Shown: positions 50,757-62,585, counted from the first letter of the stretch. The stretch: DNA of 64,000 nucleotides from Syngnathus acus (GCF_901709675.1 NC_051100.1:12880286-12944285), one strand, 5' to 3'. A program made the numbers and translations. The notes: generated by a model not told the origin, from the sequence alone.

Positions 50757-52748
50757 CTTAGTCAGTGTTATGATGGAGCTTCTGTGATGAGTGGGATAAG
50801 AGGTGGTGTACAAGCTCTGCTGCAAAACAAGATTGCTAGGCATATCCTATACATCCACTGCTACAACCATCAACTGCACTTAGTGGTTGTGCATGCCATA
50901 CAGAGTGAACCATGTGCAAAGAGATTTTTTGACCTCTCTAGTTCATTGTACAAGTTTTTTCAGCACCACTGTGTGTCTGAGGAATATAATGCACCTAACC
51001 TTAAAAGGCTGCTTGAAATCCGATGGACAAGCCACTATGAGGTGACAAGGTGCATTGTTGACAATCAAGACCATATTGTCAGTATCCTATCTGAGATGAC
51101 AGAGGATGATAGTGCTGCTGTTGACCTGTGTACCGAGGCATCGGGCCTGCTGTGTCAAATTAAGAGGCATCACTTCTTTGAGACTGGAAAGTTTCTAGTG
51201 CTGGTGCTTGGTGTCTTGAAACCAGCAAATGCAATTCTACAGTCTCAGTCTGTGGATATGTGCAGTGCTTCTGAGGTTGTTGGTGCAGCACTGGAGTCCT
51301 TAAAAAGCCTCCGTGAAGATGAAGATTGGGGAGAGTCATCTCAGGCAGCTGCTGGGGATGATGCACCGCCTCCAAAGAGAAGGTGGACAATGAGCAAATG
51401 TCTTGGTCAAAGTGTTGTGCTCTCAACTGTGGGCCATACAGACTCGGACGATCCAACCATTTCCCCCTCTCAGTCTCTGAGAAGATCTCTGCTCAACATC
51501 CTTGACAGGGCCATTTCAGAAATGGAGAATAGATTTTCTCAGAAGAACGTTGAGCTGATGAGAGCCATATCTAGTAGGGGTGTAACGATTCATTGATGGA
51601 CATCGATGAATCGATATAATGCTCTACGATTTGTTGGCATCGATGCTAAACGTAAACATCGATCTATATCGCCCGTTTTTGACCTCGGACATTAGACGCG
51701 ACTTTATTTTGAAATCCAGTTCATTGTTGCTTGCTTCCTCTTTCCGGGAGCAGTGCGCGGCGTGTTGTGTTGTGAGCAGAGCAGGCACGTGAAAGGGGAG
51801 CCGACAACTACGCGGCTCCTGGGCTGGTGCTATGGCTAGTGTCCAAGAAGACGAGGAAATTCGCTCCCCTTTGGGCTTCAAGTCATTCGTTTGGAAGCAC
51901 TTTGGATTCCAAAGAAAAGATGGCTCAACGGACAATTAAAATTATTGTAATTAAATAGTTCAGTAATGCACTTCAAAGTTAATGGTATTACAAAAAAAGA
52001 AAGAATATTCATTTTTCTTTACTTACTTATATGAGAAAAAATATAGGAATTTTATAAAGTTCAGTGTTAAAATAAGCACTTTGTATACTACAATACTCAT
52101 GCAATTTCCTAAATAAAGAGTTTGCAGTACCTTGTTGATTTTGCGTATGAATTGTTATAAATCAGGATATTGTTCTATATCGATCGTAGAGCACTATATC
52201 GTGATGTATCGTGAATGAATCACAGCAGGCTTTAAGATATCGGCAAATATCGTATCGTGGTTCTTTGTATCGATATGATATTGTATCGTGACAAAACCCG
52301 CGATTTACACCCCTAATATCTAGTCTTGCACCCAAATCCAGCACATTTCTAGATTCAACCGGGTTGCATCCTCTGTCTGCGCTGGCTGGCACTGTGGCAG
52401 ATGATCTAAAAAATGAAATTCTTGTGGCAAAACAGATGTTGCTCAAGAAATGTCCAAATGAAACAAGACCTATCCACTGTCTGTAAACACCTACAGGAGT
52501 ATAAGGAAGCTTTTCCTGAGTTGCATAAATTGTATGTAACAGCCCTGGTAATTGGTGTGTCTTCAGCATCGTGTGAGCGTTCCTTGTCCACATTGTCACG
52601 GGTCCTAACCCCTTATCGTCGCACCATGTTACACAAGCCGAAGATAAATTTGGTCATCTTAGCCCATGAGAGGTCCATAATGAGTAACTTGGATATGGAT
52701 GAATTTGTGAGAGTTTTTGCACAAGGAAATAGGAGACTGGTGTTGTAG
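50757..52748 (+). pseudogene. ZMYM1-like hAT transposase fragment, split by hAT copy iii
   Basis: Plus frame 50757-51574 has CYDGASVMSGIRGGVQ, LYIHCYNHQLHLVVVHA and RWTSHYEVTRC, catalytic-domain blocks of TTF/ZMYM-type hAT transposases. The 741-bp element 51575-52315 interrupts it, and the C-terminus resumes to 52748 with GVSSASCERSLSTLSRV, the dimerisation motif, with a frameshift near 52450-52510. The N-terminus with zinc fingers is missing on the left, where the MITE at 49646 lies. Confidence 0.8.
51575..52315 (+). mobile_element. Non-autonomous BED-hAT copy (iii)
   Basis: TAGGGGTGTAACGATTCATTG to ACACCCCTA with a perfect 8-bp duplication ATATCTAG (51567-51574, 52316-52323). Same structure as copies i and ii. 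Confidence 0.9.
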
Positions 52749-53062
52749 AGTGGAGTGGGGAGAAAAAATAGTGAGAAAGAAGGAGATTTTCGTTATTAAG
52801 TTGCTAATAAAAAAATACATTAAAAAAAAAGAAAAAAAAGTTATGTGTTATGTTCTGCTCTGTAACTGTTATGTTGTACAAATTAGTTCCCTAACTATTT
52901 TGTTGTAGAGTGGATTGGGGAGAAAAAATAATGAGAAAGGAGGAGATTTTAGTTAAGTTGCTAATAAAAAAAAATACATTAAAAGAAGAAGAAAAAAAAG
53001 TTATGTTAAATGTTCTGTTCTGTAACTGTTGTGTTGTACAAATTAGTTCCCTAACTATTTTG
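52743..53062 (+). repeat. 160-bp tandem duplication, 3' of transposase
   Basis: GTAGAGTGGA(G/T)TGGGGAGAAA to ACAAATTAGTTCCCTAACTA is present twice (about 52744-52902 and 52903-53062) with small indels in A runs. Confidence 0.85.
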
Positions 53063-53690
53063 AGTTATTAGCTAATAAATAAAAAAATATAAATGTTTCT
53101 GTTTTTATAAATTAGTTTGAGAACTTGATGTTTGATGATTTTATTTTCATAAGACTTCCTTTCAGTTTTGTAAATATTGATGATAGTGAAAAGTATTTTC
53201 TTTAGCTTGAAATGATTTTGAGAATTAGGCCATCCAGTTAAGATGAATGTTATGTTGTTGAAAATGGTTATTGCTTGGTTGTTGAAATCTGGATGAAGGA
53301 TATTTTATTTTACTTTTCATTTATTTATTTCATTTATTTTTCAGTTCCCCCCCTGAGGGATTGCCACCTTATTGTGGTCAGGGGGTTTGCTTGCCTCAGT
53401 GACCCTAAGAGCTATACCAGCAGAAGCTTTACTCTTCAGGTGGGACACCCAAGCTGGACAGGTCTTAGTGTAGAGGCCTGACAGAGTGCAATCCACTTCT
53501 CCAGGTTGAGATCTGGGCACACAGCTAACAACTGCCGTGATGAAAACACAAACAGTGATAAAAATGTGTAAAAACATGCCCCCTTCACATTTCTGACTGC
53601 CCCCTCTTATGTGCATTCCTAGAACCGGCCCTGGTTCTGACAATTGGAGGGAACTCGCGAGCTAGCGTGTTTGTGTTTTGTTGTTAGCGC
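53063..53690. repeat. Dispersed repeat and hAT end
   Basis: 53345-53520 (GAGGGATTGCCACCTTATTG) resembles a common fish retroposon piece. 53618-53632 (CTAGAACCGGCCCTG) looks like the end of a hAT element whose left end is not in view. Confidence 0.4.
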
Positions 53691-54174
53691 CGTTGTTTGT
53701 ACGAGCGTCAAGTGCGAAAAAAAAAAAAAAACATTTTAATATCACGCGATCAACCAATAGTGGCTTGGCGATCGACCGGTCGATCGCGATCGACGTATTG
53801 GGCACCCCTGCTCTAAACCCTTTCTCTTACTCTGCCATGTACTCAGAGATTACACAAAGCAGTGGCGCTGTTTGGACCATCTGCATTGTATTAAAACCCA
53901 ATCAATCAGCATTTAAATTAAATTCTTCTGACATTTTGCTCACCAAAAACAAGTTGTAATGAATGTGAACTTTTAATGCATTTTATTCAGAAGGTTACTT
54001 TGAACCCTGAGGCTTAAATGGCGGTGCGGCGTATTTATGGATTTTTACGGCCTCCAGGGGGCGCTCTAGCAGGAAGCAAGAGCGAGACAGACGAAGAAGA
54101 GATAATGCGCCGAAGAATACGTGCTAGTTTGATTGTGTTTTGAACATTTCGCGCATCACGCACACACCCTCATC

Positions 54175-54400
54175 ATGGAAAACACACGAAGAAATGCATT
54201 TGATGCAGCTTTTAAGTTAAAAGCAATCGATTTGGAATGCATAAAAGCGACAACAAAAGCGAGACTGAGAGTGTGTGGCGAAGGATATCTAACGCTATTC
54301 CAATCGGACACTGAGGAGGAAGACTTCGATGGTTTCAGTGCACAGGAGGAAGATGAAGATGGCTCTTTTTTTACTTTTACTGGTGTGTTTTTTAACGAGC
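54175..54400 (+). pseudogene. Pogo transposase remnant
   Basis: From ATG 54175 the frame starts MENTRRNAFDAAFKLKAIDL, like the N-terminal helix-turn-helix of Pogo transposases, then jumps to an acidic tail (SDTEEEDFDGFSAQEEDED) typical of their C-terminus. The catalytic domain is deleted. Confidence 0.6.
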
Positions 54401-54740
54401 CCTGTTGGTGCTGTACTACCGTGTTGCTGCTGTGTTACCGCCGCGTCTCAGTGACTTTTACCGGTATGTTTTTTTTAATCCAGCCCTATTAGTCTTGTGT
54501 TACTTCCGTGTTGCTGCGGTATTACTGCCGCGTCACAGGCAGTGTTTGGAAAGAAATCTTAAGGTATGTTATTAAAACTTTAAAAAAGCTTTCTGTGTCC
54601 AGTCTTTCTTTGTTAATAACTCGCAGTGCACACTTCCGTGTTGCTGCGGTACTACTGCTGCGTCACAGGCAATGTTTAGAAAGACATGTTAAAGTATGTT
54701 ATTAAAACTTTAAAAAGGCTTTCTGTGTACTGTCTTTCTT
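54390..54740 (+). repeat. Tandem duplications in MITE 3' part
   Basis: A block with TTGCTGCGGTA(T/C)TACTGC...GTCACAGGCA and TGTTATTAAAACTTTAAAAA is present twice (about 54500-54610 and 54640-54740), with a partial third upstream. Confidence 0.75.
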
Positions 54741-54899
54741 TGTAAAAAACCCGTGTGCACGTGCGGCTTATAGTCCGGTGCGGCTTATATAAGAAAAAAA
54801 CTAAAATATCCCCGGATTTTAGCTGGTGCGGCTTATAGTCCGGAAATTACGGTACTAAAGAGAGAATGACGTGAACAAATTCACAAACCTGTGTCATTT

Positions 54900-55470
54900 C
54901 TCTGGCCAGACAGGCCAAATCTCATCAAGGTTGAGTACCACAGGGGCCAAACTCCTGTCTTGACAAATGGAGCACGCGGAGTTACAGGAAACACGGAAAA
55001 ACTGAAACAACAAACATTGAGTTGGTGAGGATACGAGTTGAAAAACATTTAAAATTAAAGGGGGTGTTTGGTGACAATAGTCAATAGAAGATTTGTTGCC
55101 TACACACAGAAGAATAAGTCTTGCTTCTTGCCTCCCTGGTTTGCGAGTCATTGGTCCACGATGAAAGTTTTTGCATGCTCAAGGTCTTTCTGGACAAAAA
55201 AAAAGGACAATCCAAGTAAAGTGATTAAAAAAGTACAATTCTGCAGAAGGTATACACAAGCTTAGCTATGAATTACAAAATGTTACAATGTTACAATAAG
55301 GTGATATGTCATGCTTACCTCTGGCCTCCATTGTGGGATGAACTGCTTTCGCCAGATAAAAGAAACTCTTAAATTTAGTGTCTTTAGAAAGGGAAAAAAC
55401 ATGTTTATTGATGAGCAACTTACCTCGTCTGTTTTCTGTTCTCGCCTCGTGATTATGACGTTAAAAAATT
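54900..55470 (-). other. Possible exons of an unidentified gene
   Basis: On minus: donor GACGAG/GTAAGT (55425), acceptor CCTTTCTAAAG then a 63-base exon (about 55319-55381) with donor GAG/GTAAGC, acceptor TTTGTCCAG near 55192 followed by a short frame to TGA, and acceptor TTGTTTCAG near 55015 with donor ACACAG/GTTTGT near 54890. Splice signals are good but the peptides (for example FKSFFYLAKAVHPTMEA) match nothing I know and phases are ambiguous. Confidence 0.3.
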
Positions 55471-55499
55471 TTGAAAATAATGATAAGAAAATAAAGTTT

Positions 55500-56048
55500 A
55501 AAAGGCCTTCCCTTAAGTCATCTTTAAAATTTGATTGTAGGATTAGAATTAAAAAATGTAAAAAGTTAAAAAGTCACCCCTTAACTCATCAGACCAGCTC
55601 AGTGACCTAGTGGTAGAGTGTCCGCCCTGAGACTGGAAGGTTGTGGGTTCAAACCCCGGCCGGGTCATACCAAAGACTATAAAAATGGGACCCATTGCCT
55701 CCCTGCTTGGCACTCAGCATTAAGGGTTGGAATTGGGGGGTTAGATCACCAACTGATTCCCGAGCGCGGTACCGCTGCTGCTCACTGCTCCCCTCTCCCC
55801 CAGGGGATGGATTAAAATCACACGGGGATGGGTTAAATGCAGAGGACAAATTTCACCACACCCAGGTGTGTGTGTGACGATCATTGGGACTTTAATCTTA
55901 ATCTTTAATCTGGGAGTTAATTTAGAAAATGTAAACATTTTAAAAGTTAAAAACTTTTAAAGTCCTTCCCCGAAGTCATCTTTAAAATTTGATTGTAGAA
56001 TTAGAATGAATAAAATGTAAACAGTTAAAAAGTCGCCTCTTAACACAT
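55500..56048. repeat. Duplicated 88-bp sequence flanking a SINE
   Basis: GTCATCTTTAAAATTTGATT and neighbouring bases occur at about 55517 and 55975, about 10% diverged, with the SINE between. Confidence 0.7.
55597..55912 (+). repeat. tRNA-derived SINE (copy 3)
   Basis: CAGCTCAGTGACCTAGTGGT, B box GGGTTCAAACCCC, full body and TTTAATCTT tail; the best preserved copy on plus. Confidence 0.85.
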
Positions 56049-56099
56049 CTATGAGTTCATTTACAAAATTCAGTATTCAAAACACAGAAAACAGGATTA

Positions 56100-56919
56100 C
56101 CGTTTTTTTCCGTGCATAATGCGCAAAATTTAACTAATTTATTGTCCTAAAATCTGGGGTGCGCATTATGCATGGGTACAACAATTTTTGAAGAAAATCT
56201 CCCTCGAAATAAAACTTGAAATCACACCTTTCTTCTTGTTTGTTGTCAATCGCGCATCGCATTCAGCCATCCTGCCCAACACACTTAGTCAGTAAAATTC
56301 ATAATTGACGACACATCGTTTGATGCGATGGTGCAATCCTTGATGGTGTGTTATTGTCAAATATTGTTTGTTTTTTGATCTCCATCGCAGACCGGATATC
56401 ATACGGAGGCCGCCATTACAGATGCGCAGAACGGATGCGCAAGACACGTCAGCTATATAAAGAGCGAGAGTTCAGTTCTCTACCTATTAATTTCAATTCA
56501 CAGTTTAATTAGCAATTTCAATCAGCAAATAACAAAATGCGTATTACTGGTAATATTTTATTTCACAACACTTTGTCTTGTTCACTTCAAACACGCTGCA
56601 TACGAACACAATGCTCTCGTATCAGACGCTTGCTCGATCACCTGCTCGTTTGCTGTCACAATGTACCCTACACAAATCCGAAACATTTCTCCGCTATCGA
56701 GTTTGCTACCGCATGCGCAGTGATACTGACCGGCAGAATAACATCCGGTTCTTCCCAAAGATGATCTTTTTTCTGAAATAATTTTACGTTTACAGACTTA
56801 AGTAAGAGTCAAAATTTGGGTGCGTATTATACATGGGTACAGGCTTTTTTCCAGCATCGACATGCCATTTTTAGGGTGCGTATTATGCACGGGGGCGCAT
56901 TATGCGTGGGAAAAAACGG
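56100..56919 (+). mobile_element. Pogo-family MITE (deleted copy)
   Basis: CCGTTTTTTTCCGTGCATAA and the reversed right end CCGTTTTTTCCCACGCATAA, flanked by TA (56098-56099; 56920-56921). Matches both ends of 27567-34095. Bases 56213-56228 are the uninterrupted Penelope target. Confidence 0.9.
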
Positions 56920-56923
56920 TATG

Positions 56924-57688
56924 ATAGCTGTAGTATGTTTGCAGGACACCTGAATAAAGAGCACACTGAGGTCGAGAGACAAAAATGAGGTCAATCAATG
57001 TGTTTTTGTCAGTGGTAGCAGTGGTTATGAGCTGCGTGTAACCCTTTGAGCAAAACAATTCAAGAACGGGCTTGTACGAGGCAGAAAGCGCATCTTTGTT
57101 AAAATCGCCACATACCAAGATCTGATGATGGTCCATGACTTCAAGATAACGTAACAGATTTCCCAAGCTTAAAGTTAAAGTCCCAATGATCGTCACAGAC
57201 ACATCTGGGTGTGGTGAAATCTGTCCTCTGCATTTAACCCATCCCCGTGTGATTTTGATCCATCCCCTGGGGGAGAGGGGAGCAGTGAGCAGCAGCGGTG
57301 CCGCGCTCAGGAATCATTTGGTGATCTAACCCCCGAATTCCAACCCTTAATGCTGAGTGCCAAGCAGGGAGGCAATGGGTCCCATTTTTATAGTCTTTGG
57401 TATGACCCGGCCGGGGTTTGAAACCACAACCTTCCAGTCTCAGGGGGGACCCTACCACTAGGCCACTGAGCTTGGCAGAAATGTGCGCAGACTGTGGCCC
57501 GGAGCCCTGTAAACGGCAGCGATCAACAAATTGATGGGAGCTTCGAGTTTCACCGCAACAAATTCAATATCGGTCACACCCTGTACGTATTTCTTTTCCT
57601 GGGCTGCGATGTGACTTTTGACACAAATACCTACGCCACCACCAAGTTTTGTCGCCAAGTCGGGACAGGTTGTATAAGAATCACCTCG
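56924..57688 (-). pseudogene. LINE endonuclease fragment split by a SINE
   Basis: Minus frames 57688-57474 (GGGVGICVKSHIAAQ, VKLEAPINLLIAAVYRAPGH) and 57164-56924 (QILVCGDFNKDALSAS, TLIDLIFVSRP) are one LINE endonuclease. The SINE 57165-57473 sits between them, with AAGCTT on both sides. Both ends are cut by other elements, so RT is absent. Confidence 0.8.
57165..57473 (-). repeat. tRNA-derived SINE (copy 4)
   Basis: Same family as 21722 and 55597, inserted in the LINE endonuclease. Head at the 57473 side, tail at the 57165 side. Confidence 0.85.
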
Positions 57689-57692
57689 TTGA

Positions 57693-57812
57693 ACTAAGTT
57701 CATTTTTACTTGTTAATCACTTCACTGGTTCTTTTATCTCACACAAATTATTTTAGGTTGCATTACCTGACATGTTTCGGCTTGTACTTCCGCCTTCATC
57801 AGAGTGTGACAC
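57693..57812 (-). repeat. Penelope terminal fragment with hammerhead-like motif
   Basis: Matches the ends of the 32392-33966 element (CACTTCACTGGTTC, ACCTGACATGTTTCGGC, CCGCCTTCATCAGAGTGT). On minus CTGATGA, a GGC/GCC stem, GAAAC and GTC are conserved while the stem-II loop differs. Confidence 0.75.
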
Positions 57813-60800
57813 AACATCAGCAAAACACGTGATATCCCGCACGTGACAAGACAGCCCTTCGGTGTTATGATGGACGATGATCAGCTTGTTTGCTTTATCT
57901 ACCCTCGGCATCACGTGAAACAGGGGCATTACACTGTCCAAAGAATCTTCTGTCATCTCAGCAAGAGCAGCAGTGATTTCTGGATTTGCATGAATTCTTC
58001 TCTCATCCATATGCAGAATATGAAGACCACTGAGCGAAGTCACTCTACTCAGAGCTACGTAGCCCATGCCGTGTTCGAAAACGCCTTTCAGCGAAACCGC
58101 AGCCTCTGATGTTGTCATGCCTTGTACCTTATGGATCTTGCAGGCAAAATCCAGCTTAATGGGAAACTGCCGGCGCACCACTCCAGACTTCTGCATCCAC
58201 TCCTCCTGTCAGTCAATGAACACAGAATTCGCAGCACTTGTCTTAATCACACGGTCTAGCTCCAGCCCAAGTTTGTGTACACGCGCTTCATTTGGGTAGT
58301 TCACCAATTGCACAACTTTTGCAAACGTCCCATTGCACAGACCTGCTTGAACGTCAATATTGCATGTGATCATAACGCGAGCACCGACGGCAACTTTGAT
58401 TGAGTCGGGCAACCCGTCCTTAGGTCCTTGGACAGGAGTAGCTTGCCTTGCCATTCTGCCCCTTTTTTTGTCTTTCTTGTAGTCATCTACGTCGATTTGT
58501 ACAATGTCCTTATGAAGCAGATTCAGCATCGCGGCGTTATGGCCATCTACCTGTTTATTGGTGGCAAAATATGCAGAATATTCTTTGGACACATTACTGG
58601 AGAAGTGTACCTCGTAGCAAGCAGAGCTCTGTCCAGTTCCGACAGTTTGTCAGACTTGCCTTTGACGCGGAGTCGGTTCAGCAGTTCAGCAAAGACGGCA
58701 TCATCTTTCTGCCTCATGATGGTGGTGAGTGTGATCTTTCTTGAAGTTGTCACGCCAGTGGTTCCGGCCGAGTGGGATCGTACACGCATACAGGTTTGGA
58801 CTGTCTCACGGGAGGGAGCTGAAAGAATCTGAACAGCAAGAACAGACATGCCACCAAAAGGTAAATTGATTCCTTTGATTTGTTTCAATCTGGTATTCGC
58901 AAAGAGGTCTTTTGACACCATGGAAATCTCGTCGATAATGAGTATTTCAGCGATCGAAAGCTCTGCTCTGACTTCGTCCAGTTTGTTGCCCAGGCCTTGA
59001 TACGGGGGTTTTGAGACTTCTCGGCAGTTTTGAGGAGAGAATGCAAAGTTGTCCCTGAAATGTTGAATGCCGCCGTACCGGTGATAGGCTGCGAGAACAA
59101 CAGTCTGTTTGGAAATGTCTGCTTCCTCAGCCCAGTCGTGGTAGTCTGAGCAATATTTTCGTGGCCTCTGCATGGATACATTTGATCAGATGTGATTTGC
59201 CGGTCCCGGCGCCACCGTTGACGTAGTAGAAAAACTGCTCAATCGGCTTTGAGCTACACACAGGATATATGCACCAATCTCTGACTTTGTAGAAGACGGA
59301 CGCTTGTTTTTGGTTCAGGTTCCGATACATACCGCGTAACACTGTGGGATCGACAGCAGCCAGCAGCAGTTTCTGCCACAATAGACATTTCTGTTGTTGC
59401 TGAACTCACGTTATAGTCGGGGACATTTTCCTCCACGTTGTCATTTGGGTTGTCTCTTGCGTTGATTTCCTCAATGCATTCGAGTCTTTGCAACTCCCTC
59501 TCGGGAGCCAGGTGGCACCATTCGTTTATGTTGAGCCCACTTTCCTCCATCTCTTCGATGCCATCGTCAATGTTTTGACTGTGTTTCTCATACCTTTCTC
59601 TGTTCCTTTTGACGATTTCGCACACGAGCTCCACATTGTCAGCATATGGTAACGGTACACAGGCATGATCATGGAACAACTGATATGTGGGAAAGCGTTC
59701 AGATTTTAACTGGCAACCAGCACGATGAGGCAGGTACAGCTTGAGCAAGGCGCAGTGATATTCTTCTGGATTCTTTTGTTCTGAGAATTTACAGTATTTG
59801 ATGACCGCATGTTTTTCTGTTCTTTTCTGGACAAACCCCATGTCCTTCAGCAGACGCAAAACGTTTTTACCTTTCTTGTTTGCCATATTCTGCACGTTGA
59901 TGCAAAATCAGCCAAGCACGTTACTTCAAATTCCTCCGTTTGAGGTCTGCATTTATATTTGTCTGGCAGGCCAGTCATCCACACTTCGTGAGACTCCTGC
60001 GTTTTGCCCTCAAGGAGTGAGAGAGGATAACTCATTTTCAGTGCATTGTCACTCGTTTGTACAAATATCACACTGCGAGAGGACTGTTTCATATGCAAGC
60101 CGCATGCGCGCTCGACACACTCCTGAGCACTCACTTCTGTCTTCATGGAGTATGCTTGCATAATCTGTTTCATTTCGTCGCTCTCGTTGACATTTTCGTT
60201 GCGGGAGTTGTTAATAACCGATTTCAGGTATTGGTTCAGATCGTGTCTGCTTTGCTGATGTAGCTGCAGATGTATGCGATGCAAGAGTAGGCATTCAGGA
60301 TGTATTGGATGTCCAGGTTTCCATCCCAGGCAAGAAGCAAATGGCGGTTGTAGTTGTTGACCCAGCAGTCTTTTGGTTCTCGGTTAAGCGCGACAGAACT
60401 CGACGAGGCCGTCATGTGCAAACAGTTCCTGTACTCATCATCGGTGAGCTTACATTTAGCCAGTACCTGAGGCAAAGTCAGGGATGACGTTTCAAGCTCA
60501 TTCAGCAGACGTAGCACGGGAACAAGCTTGGCATTTTCCGCCGACCGATTCTTCTTGTGTTGATCTCGATTGTCGTCGTCAACGGGTGCAGGTCTGACGA
60601 TCATTGTTTCATCGCACGGTTGTTTGGGGAATCCAAAGCGGCAATTTGCACCCTGGTGTTTGACACACATTTTGGAGTGACTTTTGCTGTGCATCTGAAC
60701 TTCTGTGACTGTTTTGTACAGTTCAGGTTCCTTTTGTGGGTCCGGCAGCTCAACCGAGATGTAGCGAGACACAAAATCACAGATGGCTCCATCTGAGGCT

Positions 60801-60969
60801 TCCTCAAATACAAGGGGCACCTTGAACCCATATGAGGCAATGAATGTGAGGACATAAAGCCTTCTGATCTTGACTGTGACGTTGTTTCATCTGCTGAAGT
60901 GCCTTGTGCGCTGACCGCCATTAAACAACCCAAGATCTTGCAAATAAAGAACCAACTGTTGCTCCACAT
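57753..60969 (-). pseudogene. Helitron Rep-helicase protein, decayed
   Basis: Minus pieces in order: 60969-60236, part of Rep with CRFGFPKQP and AYICSYISKAD; 60284-59254, the linker; 59381-59127, Walker A GGAGTGKSHLI; 59173-58547, Walker B IIDEISMV; 58592-58209; and 58196-57753, with IHKVQGMT and YVALSRVTSLSGLHIL, the last Pif1-family helicase motifs. It should nick and unwind DNA for rolling-circle transposition. An in-frame TGA near 58206 and about four frameshifts disable it. The HUH motif N-terminal part is absent or unrecognisable. Confidence 0.85.
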
Positions 60970-61440
60970 CTTTGCTTTCCTTGCTCAATGACAGACATCT
61001 TAAACAAAACACAACAGGCCGTTTTAGCTTAACTATTCTCAGCCTCAGCTCAGCAAATTGGGGTTCAATTCCCCGACGCGGAGTCTATTTCCTTGTGTAA
61101 AAAAATTGCTTTTGTTGCAGTTTTGCAAAGCAAATCAAAAGGCTCATAAGAGGTTTTTCCACCTGGTCTTGAACAGAGGACTTTTCACATATGAGCTGAA
61201 TGTGATAACTACTACACTATGAAAATTGCGCTGATATATTATAGCATTTTGAAGTGCTGGGCAAAAGTTCAACAAAAGTACGAAACCATTTCCACCCAGT
61301 CTCAAATCAGGTGCCCTTTAGCAAAACGACTCAGCCCCAGCTCGGCAAATCGGGCTTCAATTCCCTGACGCGGAGCTTATTTCTTTGTATGAAAAACTTG
61401 CTTTTGCTGGCAGTTTTGAAGAGCAAATAAAAAAGTTCAG
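60970..61440. repeat. Direct repeats with B-box-like core
   Basis: CAGCTCAGCAAATTGGGGTTC (about 61045) and CAGCTCGGCAAATCGGGCTTC (about 61337) each precede GACGCGGAG(T/C) and TGCTTTTG. The GGTTCAATTCC core resembles a Pol III B box. The family is not assigned. Confidence 0.5.
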
Positions 61441-61963
61441 TAACGTGCAGAGCAGAACAGCCAAGTGCGGTTTGATAAAGTCTTTATTGGAACTGGGGAA
61501 ATGTCCGTGAGGAACGAAGCCGCGGTCAAGCGTTGGGTCGGGGCGGGCGGCGAGCAGAACGTGGTTGGAAGCAAGCGATCGGTCAGGACGGGCGGCGAGC
61601 AGAACGTGGTCAACAGCGGGCAGATGATCAGGGCAGGCGGCAAGCAGAACGTGGTCAACAGCGGGCAGATGATCAGGGCAGGCGGCAAGCAGAACGTGGT
61701 CAACAGCGGGCCGATGATCAGGGCAGACGGCAAGCAGAACGAGACGAGTCAGCGGACGGAACAGGTCGGCAATGGGAGTCATACGGGTTGAGAGCAGTGA
61801 GCGTACGGGTAGCATCACAGGACAGACTGACAAGGAGAGTTCTGCTAGCAGGGTTTAAATAGCCCAGTCAATCGAGCAGTCGCAGGTGTGCGTGATCTGG
61901 CTCGATTGGCGGGGTGTGGATGTATGTGTGACAGGTGGAATTACCAGGAGGCTCTGCGTGACA
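61440..61963 (-). repeat. LTR (partial) with 45-bp tandem units
   Basis: CCAAGTGCGG...AAAGTCTTTATTGG to GCTCTGCGTGACA parallels the sushi-like LTR at 6401 in layout. Three or four 45-bp units (GCAGAACGTGGTCAACAGCG) lie at about 61546-61745. No partner LTR or clear left end. Confidence 0.6.
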
Positions 61964-62250
61964 AGTTCATAAGTGCCTGCTTTCTTCCTTGCGGCTTATA
62001 TCGTTGGTCCCCAATCTTTTTTGCGCCACAGACCGGTTATGTGTCAGAAATATTTCCGCGGACCGGCTTGTATATAAATAAATCATAAATGTATATAAAT
62101 AAATTATACATTCATAATAAATATATAAATACGATTAAATAAAATGATACGACTGACATTAAAACCAAATATAAACCGCATAAAAATATAAAACTCACCA
62201 TTACGTTAGTGGGAGCACTGAGCTTGTTTCTCAGAAACTTTTTTTTATAG
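61964..62250. mobile_element. hAT-like MITE fragment
   Basis: GGTCCCCAATCTTTTTTGCG and GCGGACCGGC are words of a common fish hAT MITE; the rest is AT-rich and the right end is not visible. Confidence 0.45.
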
Positions 62251-62585
62251 TTTGGGTGGGGGGGCGACTTATACTCAGGAGCGACTTATGTGTGAAATTA
62301 CATAAGATGAGCTCTTGTTTTGTGAAATATATTATTGTTATTTGATATATAGTTTATATATTGTTATATGGGCCTGTGGAATAATTTGAACTGCAACTGA
62401 CGCCGAGTCCAATGTCAGCGGCACGCCGCACACGCGGCGTAGTTTACATAAAGGACGACGAATTTGATCGATGGATTCAATGATTTGGAGTGACACAGAT
62501 GGTTTGATAAATGTAGTATTTATGTTATAGTTATTTGAATACCTGTTAATGTTACATCAGGCCCGTTCTCAGCTCCTCGTTTGTA

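Larger units (their letters stand above)
37544..53810 (+). mobile_element. hAT MITE, second shell
   Basis: CAGGGGTGCCCAAACTTTTC at the left and GGGCACCCCTG at the right, with a perfect 8-bp duplication CTCTAAAC (37536-37543, 53811-53818) although the ends are 16 kb apart. Its family member at 17569-18053 is 485 bases, so the interior has been filled by later insertions. Confidence 0.85.
37243..54852 (+). mobile_element. Pogo-type MITE, outer shell of nested stack
   Basis: 20-bp perfect inverted ends CCGTAATTTCCGGACTATAA (37243-37262; reversed at 54833-54852) with TA on both sides (37241-37242; 54853-54854). Its own sequence is only 37243-37535 and 53819-54852; the rest is the hAT element it received. 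An N-terminal transposase remnant is at 54175. Confidence 0.85.

Noticed and set aside
61465-61862. Repetitive G/Q/R-rich frames
   Set aside because: Translation of the 45-bp LTR repeats; no ATG-to-stop unit with protein character.
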